From assembly GCF_021390545.1 (NCBI RefSeq), contig NZ_JAJUWR010000047.1, positions 1 through 32,428 on the forward strand: 32,428 nt of DNA, read 5' to 3'. Numbering within the stretch: the stretch's first letter is position 1; every line of letters begins with the position of its first letter. Shown piece by piece: positions 31,039 through 32,428 of the stretch. The notes below the pieces were generated by a model that saw only the letters and a list, made by a program, of their open reading frames with translations, was not told where the DNA came from and searched no databases. The position numbers were made by a program, and so were the translations under genes. Origin of the DNA: Algoriphagus sp. AGSA1. GTDB taxonomy: Bacteria > Bacteroidota > Bacteroidia > Cytophagales > Cyclobacteriaceae.

Positions 31039-32091
31039 ATGGGGTACAAGCGAATATTCTTAGAAAACTATCGTCCGAACATTGACAGTTATCTCAGCAA
31101 TGAAGAAAAGCAAAAGCTGGCACAATGTGGGAAGACACGGGATAGTGAACAACCCGCAGGAACCTATGCCCGTGAAATCCTGAACCGCCTATTGATTGAT
31201 CTGTCGTGGAACTCAAGCCGACTGGAAGGCAACACTTATTCACTTTTGGACACGGAATTGCTGATTCATGAAGGACAAGCCGCCAATAATAAATCAGCCA
31301 AAGAGACGCAAATGATCCTCAATCACAAAGAGGCAATTGAGTTCTTGGTCGAATCATCAAATGAGATAGATTTTAATCGATACACCGTCCTAAACCTGCA
31401 TTCCTTGCTGTCAAACAACTTATTGCCGAATCCTGCAGCATTAGGAAGATTAAGGGCATTCGGAGCCGGGATAACACATTCGATTTTTACACCCTTGGGA
31501 ATTCCCCAACTCATCGAAGAATTATTCGATCTTATTCTTGAAAAAGCGCGGCAAATTGAAAATCCTTTTGAGCAATCATTTTTTGTGTTGGTACACTTCC
31601 CGTATTTACAGCCGTTTGATGATGTCAATAAGCGTGTCTCCCTATTGGCGGCCAACCTTCCATTCAACCGTCATAATCTTGCCCCCCTTTCATTTATAGA
31701 TGTACCTGAAGAAAGCTATGTCAAAGGAATACTTGGGATTTATGAGCTAAATCGAATAGAACTGTTTAAAGATGTTTTCCTGTGGGCATATGAACGATCT
31801 GCACTTCGCTATGCTGCCATCCGCCAATCTTTGGGCGAACCAGACACCTTCCGTATGAAATATAGGGAACACATGCGCAGTGCGATTGGTCACATTGTCA
31901 GCAACGCAATGGGTAAAGAAGAAGCGTCATCCACAGTGAAATTAGAAGCCCGAAAGCTGCATGAAGCAGATCAAGGGCAATTCATCGAAGTAGTGGAAAC
32001 CGAACTCCCCGGACTTCATGAAGGAAATTCCGTACGATACCGCATCAAGCCATCCGAATTTTCATCATGGAAAAAGCAATGGGATTCTTAG
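31039..32091 (+). CDS. Fic-domain protein with degenerate active-site motif
   Basis: 350-residue ORF carrying the Fic/DOC fold, probably the C-terminal three quarters of the gene starting at 30726. The inhibitory helix motif S-x3-E-G is present (Ser59 to Gly64 in SSRLEGN), as in self-inhibited class II Fic proteins. The active loop reads QPFDDVNKRVSL (191-202) where canonical Fic has HPFxxGNGRxxR, so His is Gln, both glycines are Val and Lys, and the final Arg is Leu. AMPylation is therefore doubtful. The first ATG after the frameshift is at 31039, so a truncated protein without its HTH could still be made. Family is certain, activity is not. Confidence 0.85.
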   Translation: MGYKRIFLENYRPNIDSYLSNEEKQKLAQCGKTRDSEQPAGTYAREILNRLLIDLSWNSSRLEGNTYSLLDTELLIHEGQAANNKSAKETQMILNHKEAIEFLVESSNEIDFNRYTVLNLHSLLSNNLLPNPAALGRLRAFGAGITHSIFTPLGIPQLIEELFDLILEKARQIENPFEQSFFVLVHFPYLQPFDDVNKRVSLLAANLPFNRHNLAPLSFIDVPEESYVKGILGIYELNRIELFKDVFLWAYERSALRYAAIRQSLGEPDTFRMKYREHMRSAIGHIVSNAMGKEEASSTVKLEARKLHEADQGQFIEVVETELPGLHEGNSVRYRIKPSEFSSWKKQWDS

Positions 32092-32108
32092 CAAGATCAA
32101 TATAAAAA

Positions 32109-32144
32109 AGGACAAAATTTGGGACAGATTCTGGGACAATTTGA
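32109..32144 (+). repeat. Three direct 12-nt repeats (GGGACA core)
   Basis: AGGACAAAATTT, GGGACAGATTCT and GGGACAATTTGA start at 32109, 32121 and 32133, an exact 12-base period. Similar GGGACA/TGTCCC arrays occur near integrases in Bacteroidota (recalled, not checked). Confidence 0.6.
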
Positions 32145-32177
32145 ATCTATATCCTAAAGCTGGAGCCCTATAAAACA

Positions 32178-32205
32178 CAAAAAGTTGACCATAATATGAT
32201 CAACT
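32178..32205 (-). terminator. Minus-strand rho-independent terminator
   Basis: AGTTGACCAT (32183-32192) / ATGATCAACT (32196-32205), one mismatch, loop AAT. On the minus strand the stem is followed by TTTTTGTGTTTT. It implies a minus-strand transcript coming from the right. Confidence 0.7.
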
Positions 32206-32301
32206 AATTACCCAGTAACGGGAACAGGACTCGAACCTGTGTCCGCCGCGGCGGATATGAGCACGTCGAGCTGAAGCCCGAACACAAAAAAAGGATACCA
32301 T
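32200..32301 (-). other. Short ORF with T-arm-like DNA, possible GIY-YIG remnant or att site
   Basis: On the minus strand a T-arm-like hairpin ACAGG-TTCGAGT-CCTGT (32224-32240 on plus) is followed by TCCCGTTA. Translated from ATG 32301 the stretch gives a 33-residue peptide starting MVSFFCVRA and ending RGGHRFESCSRYWVIS. Tails of the form GGHRFES are familiar at the ends of small GIY-YIG nuclease-like ORFs in Bacteroidota, which coincide with tRNA-3'-end sequences. No 5' half of a tRNA is present, so it is not a complete tRNA gene. The call is tentative. Confidence 0.35.
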
Positions 32302-32428
32302 TTCTCCTGACTTCGACACTGGGACACCCAAAATCAAAAACCGAACATTTTTGCCAGTTTTCGCTGACTTTGATTCAGAAGCAAGGTCTTTCTTAGCTTT
32401 TTGCCGGAAGATTTGAGTTGGATCTCAA

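Larger units (their letters stand above)
32092..32428. other. Right-end non-coding region with repeats, terminator and T-arm-like sequence
   Basis: It holds three 12-nt repeats (32109-32144), a minus-strand terminator (32178-32205), a tRNA T-arm-like hairpin (32224-32240) inside a 33-codon minus ORF (32200-32301), and 93 bases of minus-strand open frame (32334-32426) that may be the end of a gene beyond the window. The parts suggest a remnant of a mobile or integration site. Confidence 0.5.

Noticed and set aside
32200..32301. Complete tRNA gene
   Set aside because: Only the T-arm and a possible acceptor 3' side are present; no D-arm, anticodon arm or 5' acceptor strand was found.
32200..32428. 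tmRNA 3' end
   Set aside because: The T-arm fits loosely, but there is no CCA-type end, no tag reading frame and no 5' domain.

Overview
The window looks like chromosomal DNA from a Bacteroidota bacterium, most likely Cytophagales and close to Cyclobacteriaceae/Algoriphagus. The reasons are promoters of the TTTG-N19/20-TAnnTTTG type, weak Shine-Dalgarno sequences, two DUF4252 proteins, a TPR hybrid histidine kinase with a C-terminal AraC domain, a single-chain GcvP of 962 residues, and outer-membrane or periplasmic proteins of Bacteroidota type. The genus is an inference; no rRNA is present.

Layout. 1-2160: an extracytoplasmic-type sigma factor whose 5' end appears frameshifted, a one-pass membrane protein (probable anti-sigma) and two secreted DUF4252 proteins, closed by a terminator. 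2170-3290: a strong promoter, a secreted protein gene and a strong terminator. 3300-4056: a non-coding region dense with short palindromes. 4057-6105: upp, a CaCA-type cation/Ca2+ antiporter and a small membrane protein in a compact operon. 6094-7592 (minus): serine dehydratase and an OsmC-like protein. 7664-9753: an outer-membrane protein, lipA and a small membrane protein. 9846-12734 (minus): gcvP. 13013-18965: an M28 aminopeptidase, pyrD, ftsK and lolA.

19127-20127 is a tight two-gene cassette, AT-richer by eye, encoding an unrecognised protein and a HEPN-like protein. It is the best candidate here for an undescribed toxin-antitoxin or defence-type module. 20343-22086 (minus) holds two coupled genes, each made of a duplicated domain (SRPBCC x2, VOC x2), facing a divergent DJ-1/PfpI-AraC regulator (22433). 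A TPR hybrid sensor kinase follows, then a small ORF and three secreted proteins, one with an OmpA domain and one that seems to be an internal duplication.

The right end is accessory in character. It has a MazG-like gene, a palindrome array that looks like an operator, an HTH-Fic gene broken by two apparent frameshifts and carrying a degenerate Fic motif, three 12-nt repeats, and a minus-strand terminator next to a tRNA T-arm-like sequence that could mark an integration site.

Housekeeping links: GcvP needs lipoylated GcvH, and LipA makes lipoate. Serine dehydratase and GcvP both act in serine/glycine breakdown. Upp and PyrD supply pyrimidine nucleotides. LolA and the secreted proteins serve the envelope.
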